From the NCBI GenBank assembly GCA_006503535.1, contig QYRS01000010.1, positions 186,001 through 250,000 of the forward strand: a stretch of 64,000 bases of DNA, written 5' to 3'. Below are positions 61,601 to 64,000 of the stretch, piece by piece. The DNA comes from Arthrinium phaeospermum. Its lineage: Eukaryota > Ascomycota > Sordariomycetes > Amphisphaeriales > Apiosporaceae. How positions within the stretch are numbered: position 1 is the first letter of the stretch; every line of letters starts with the position of its first letter. The translations under genes were made by a program, and so were the position numbers. The notes beneath the pieces are model-generated. The model was given only the letters and a program-made list of their open reading frames with translations. It searched no databases and was not told the DNA's origin.

Positions 61601-63180
61601 ATCCGCGAGGGCCGACCTTGCTCACCCCCGTCTTGCATATGTTACACTGCGGCCACCAAGTCGGTCTTGTGAAATGACGACATGCATGTAGTGGTAGTCC
61701 CCTCTATCACGCTTGGGGCTTTACCTCGCCTTGGCAGTCCCCCCTCGGCGGTCAGAGCCATCACGTCGCGTGCCTGTCCAACGTTGGCGCCACCATCGGT
61801 GCGCTGAGCCTATTAGAACCTACCCGCTTACACGCTTACATGTAATCTCTAGCCTAGGTGAGAACTACTTTTTCCTTGCAAGCATGACTGTGTTGCGGCA
61901 ATTGCAGATGCGCGCTAACTCTGCGTTACCGGTCATGCAGATCCTCCCCCTGGCCAGTAGTACGCTTGTACAACCTCCGAACCTGAGAGAACCCAAGCAC
62001 CAAGGCCAGGTCACAGCTGGGATGTTGCTGTGAGTCCCATGATCCGACGAAAGGGAAGGGAGAAACGCCCCCTCGACAATGTTTGGGTTACGCCGACGGG
62101 TCATGTCAAGCCAAGCGGTATACACCTGCCGGATAGGGGAGGTATGGGGAGGCCAAGCTTGACTTCGTGACCGCCGTTGGCAATGGCTTCTGCGGGGGGA
62201 CGACTCGTGCCGGCTTTAGGTCCGCGCTAATGGGCGGTCCCCGTACGCCGGGATGCTTATGCTTTTTGTTGTTATTCCCCTATTTTCCATCCAATTTTCC
62301 GCCGAGATCTGGCGAATCTATGTCCCGATTGCCTGACGTAAAACTCGTTAGAACGGCGGCCAAGCGGCGTGTCAGTCCATGTCGACTGGTCCAGTCACCA
62401 ATCTACTTTCTCTTTAGTCTGACCACGTCCCTGGTCCCTCGTGCCGCAATGTCGCGAACCTCGAGAGCCGCAGATCCGGCCGTAGTAGCCTGAACATGTT
62501 GTTGTTGTCGTTCATGCATTCATCGACCTGGCCGCCTTCCACGGCCTCCCGGAGTATCCTCACCCACTGACATGCAGTAGCGTGGCTCCGACGATAAGTC
62601 CCATACGAGGTCTTTTCAGGTAGCATCGTATCGTCGACATGACGAGCGTTTTCTAGCATCCCCTGCAGGAAGAAGGCGGTCGGTCGATTGCATCGGAACC
62701 GTATAGACCGAGTAACCGTTCGTGTGTGGCCACCCCGCCACAAGATTGCCATCCCTTTCGTCTTGGCTTCGAGACATCCCCCGGGGGTACGGCAAACCGG
62801 GACGAGCCTCAAAATATCGGTGTGATTCACCACGCGCCCATCTACAGGAACCATATGCCCAGGCCACGCCGATTGCGGTTTTGAGACAAGGGGGTCAAGC
62901 TGTGTTTGATTGGGGTGTGAGATGGCAGTCGGGTGGATATATCCCTCGCCGTCACCAGATACATCGCTTGCAAGAGGGTGCCTCTGTGCCGCGAAATGAT
63001 GCAGTGCCAGTGATGCCCACAGTACCTCCACAACAACATGGCAAAAGCAATTCTCTATTAATAACGTATAAAAGCTATGAGACATTCAACCCCCGGCGTT
63101 TCGTTTTCCAGTCCATCTCCCCCGCGGAACATTCTTGTCTAGTTTTGTGTTTTGCTTTCTGGTCGACTTGGCTACCCATC
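58617..63180. other. 4.5-kb gene-poor region
   Basis: It lies between the 5' ends of the Zds-type gene and the rhamnosidase gene, which diverge. I find no recognisable protein on either strand; the 193-codon frame near 60109 and the 223-codon frame near 62414 look random. It contains many TAGG/CCTA words and a TATA element at its right edge. Confidence 0.5.
63067..63074 (+). promoter_or_regulatory. TATA box of the rhamnosidase gene
   Basis: TATAAAAG, 107 bp upstream of the ATG at 63181, at a normal core-promoter distance. It fits an inducible secreted-enzyme gene. Confidence 0.65.
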
Positions 63181-64000
63181 ATGGCGCGTCATCCTCTGCC
63201 CTCTGCCGCCGTCTTCCTCACGTGCTTGCTCGTCGCCGGTGCACAGCCAGGCTATGCCCAGACATGCTGGAGGGATACTCAATGCAGCAGTATCTCGACG
63301 GCCGCCTTTCCTGGTTCTTGGGAGTCCAACATGTTCGCGCCCACGTCGCGTACTGTCGTTCCTTCCCTCCTCCTTGGCACCGATGGTAAACAGATCAGCA
63401 CCTACCCGTCCCAGGCGACGTTGGACAAAGAGAAGAAGGCCGTTGTCTTTGACTTTGGCTATGAAGTCGGAGGGGTTGCTACCATCGACTACACGGTCTC
63501 GTCCACTGCGGACGGTGGTACCATTGGCCTGGCCTTCAGCGAGGCCAAGAACTGGATAGGGCCAAAATCGGATTCCTCCACGGGTGAATATCAGAATCCA
63601 GACATCGCCATATATGCCGGCGATAAGGGAACTGGGGACTTTTCTTATGTGATGCCTGACGAGAACCTTCGAGGTGGATTCAGATACATGACCATCTTCA
63701 CAACCAAGGACATGGAGGTCAAGATCCATAATGTGTCTGTAGAAATCGCCTTCCAGCCGACTTGGAACAACCTGCGGGCCTATCAAGGATACTTCCACAG
63801 CAGTGACGATCTCCTCAACAAGATCTGGTACAGCGGTGCCTACACACTGCAGACAAACTCGATTCACCCTGCAACTGGCCGAGCATGGCCGGCGCCAACC
63901 GACGGATCCTGGCTTGAGAACGGCCTGCTCGGTCCCGGGAGCACCATTCTTACAGATGGCGCAAAGAGAGACCGGACTGTCTGGCCCGGTGACATGGGTG
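63181..64000 (+). CDS. Alpha-L-rhamnosidase-like glycoside hydrolase (GH78), 5' part
   Basis: An ATG frame stays open for 273 codons to the window end, so the gene is truncated by the window, not broken. The family releases terminal L-rhamnose from plant polysaccharides or glycosides outside the cell. A signal peptide covers about 1-27 (VFLTCLLVAGAQPGYA with a likely cleavage near AQ). The following region shows beta-sandwich-like segments of fungal GH78 enzymes: VVFDFGYEVGGVATIDY, then GTIGLAFSEAKNW and FRYMTIFTTKDMEVKIHNVS. The start of the catalytic barrel appears as LLNKIWYSGAYTLQTNSI and KRDRTVWPGDMG, the RDR-x-x-W-x-GD motif of rhamnosidases. No intron is visible in this part. The frame and signal peptide fix the start. 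The remainder, including the rest of the active site, is outside the window. Confidence 0.88.
   Translation, partial: MARHPLPSAAVFLTCLLVAGAQPGYAQTCWRDTQCSSISTAAFPGSWESNMFAPTSRTVVPSLLLGTDGKQISTYPSQATLDKEKKAVVFDFGYEVGGVATIDYTVSSTADGGTIGLAFSEAKNWIGPKSDSSTGEYQNPDIAIYAGDKGTGDFSYVMPDENLRGGFRYMTIFTTKDMEVKIHNVSVEIAFQPTWNNLRAYQGYFHSSDDLLNKIWYSGAYTLQTNSIHPATGRAWPAPTDGSWLENGLLGPGSTILTDGAKRDRTVWPGDMG

Overview
The window is nuclear DNA of a filamentous ascomycete (Pezizomycotina). I infer Sordariomycetes; the genus cannot be told from the sequence alone. The evidence is: short introns (mostly 53-91 bp) with GTAAGT/GTGAGT/GTATGT donors and CTAAC-like branch sites; GC-rich coding exons set in AT-richer intergenic DNA; CT/CA-rich leaders before several start codons; and families typical of this group (Zds-type protein, DUF2433-type phosphoesterase, S28 peptidase, GH78 rhamnosidase, fungal APH-like kinase). 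There are no operons, IS elements, CRISPR arrays, rRNA or convincing tRNA genes.

Layout. 1-4257 has no gene I can support. At 4258-6906(-) is an SR140-like U2 snRNP protein. At 8047-9576(+) is a MSOX/amadoriase-type FAD oxidase. At 10694-11649(-) is TATA-binding protein in four exons, followed by 5.6 kb without a recognisable gene. At 17295-19371(-) is ETF-ubiquinone oxidoreductase. At 22303-23669(+) is a secreted Ala/Gly/Lys repeat protein. At 24193-25858(-) is a secreted S28 serine peptidase. At 27237-28682(+) is the branched-chain 2-oxoacid dehydrogenase E1 alpha. At 31752-37702(+) is a Ufd4/TRIP12-type HECT ubiquitin ligase. At 38807-40117(+) is an alpha/beta hydrolase ending in a likely peroxisomal PKL signal. 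At 40583-43066(-) is a long disordered protein with an ASCH/PUA-like domain. At 44161-44815(-) is a small Lys/Gln-tailed protein surrounded by minisatellites. At 45876-47495(+) is an APH-like kinase. At 48078-48263(+) is a 61-residue membrane protein. At 48600-49615(+) is COQ5. At 51294-53533(+) is a DUF2433-type phosphoesterase-like protein with an RGG tail and a probable frameshift at its N-terminus. At 55504-58616(-) is a Zds1-type protein. At 63181 a GH78 alpha-L-rhamnosidase starts and runs off the window.

How they fit together. Most genes are unrelated housekeeping genes (splicing, transcription, ubiquitylation, polarity). Three mitochondrial genes share one biochemical route: BCKDH E1 alpha feeds branched-chain acyl-CoA oxidation, ETF-QO passes the resulting electrons to ubiquinone, and COQ5 helps make ubiquinone. 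The S28 peptidase and the rhamnosidase are secreted degradative enzymes. I found no biosynthetic cluster or defence system. The most unusual items are the secreted repeat protein at 22.3 kb, the ASCH-domain protein at 41-43 kb, the three-minisatellite locus at 43.7-45.1 kb, and the degenerate phosphoesterase at 51-53 kb. Exon borders were placed by eye from splice consensus and frame continuity.
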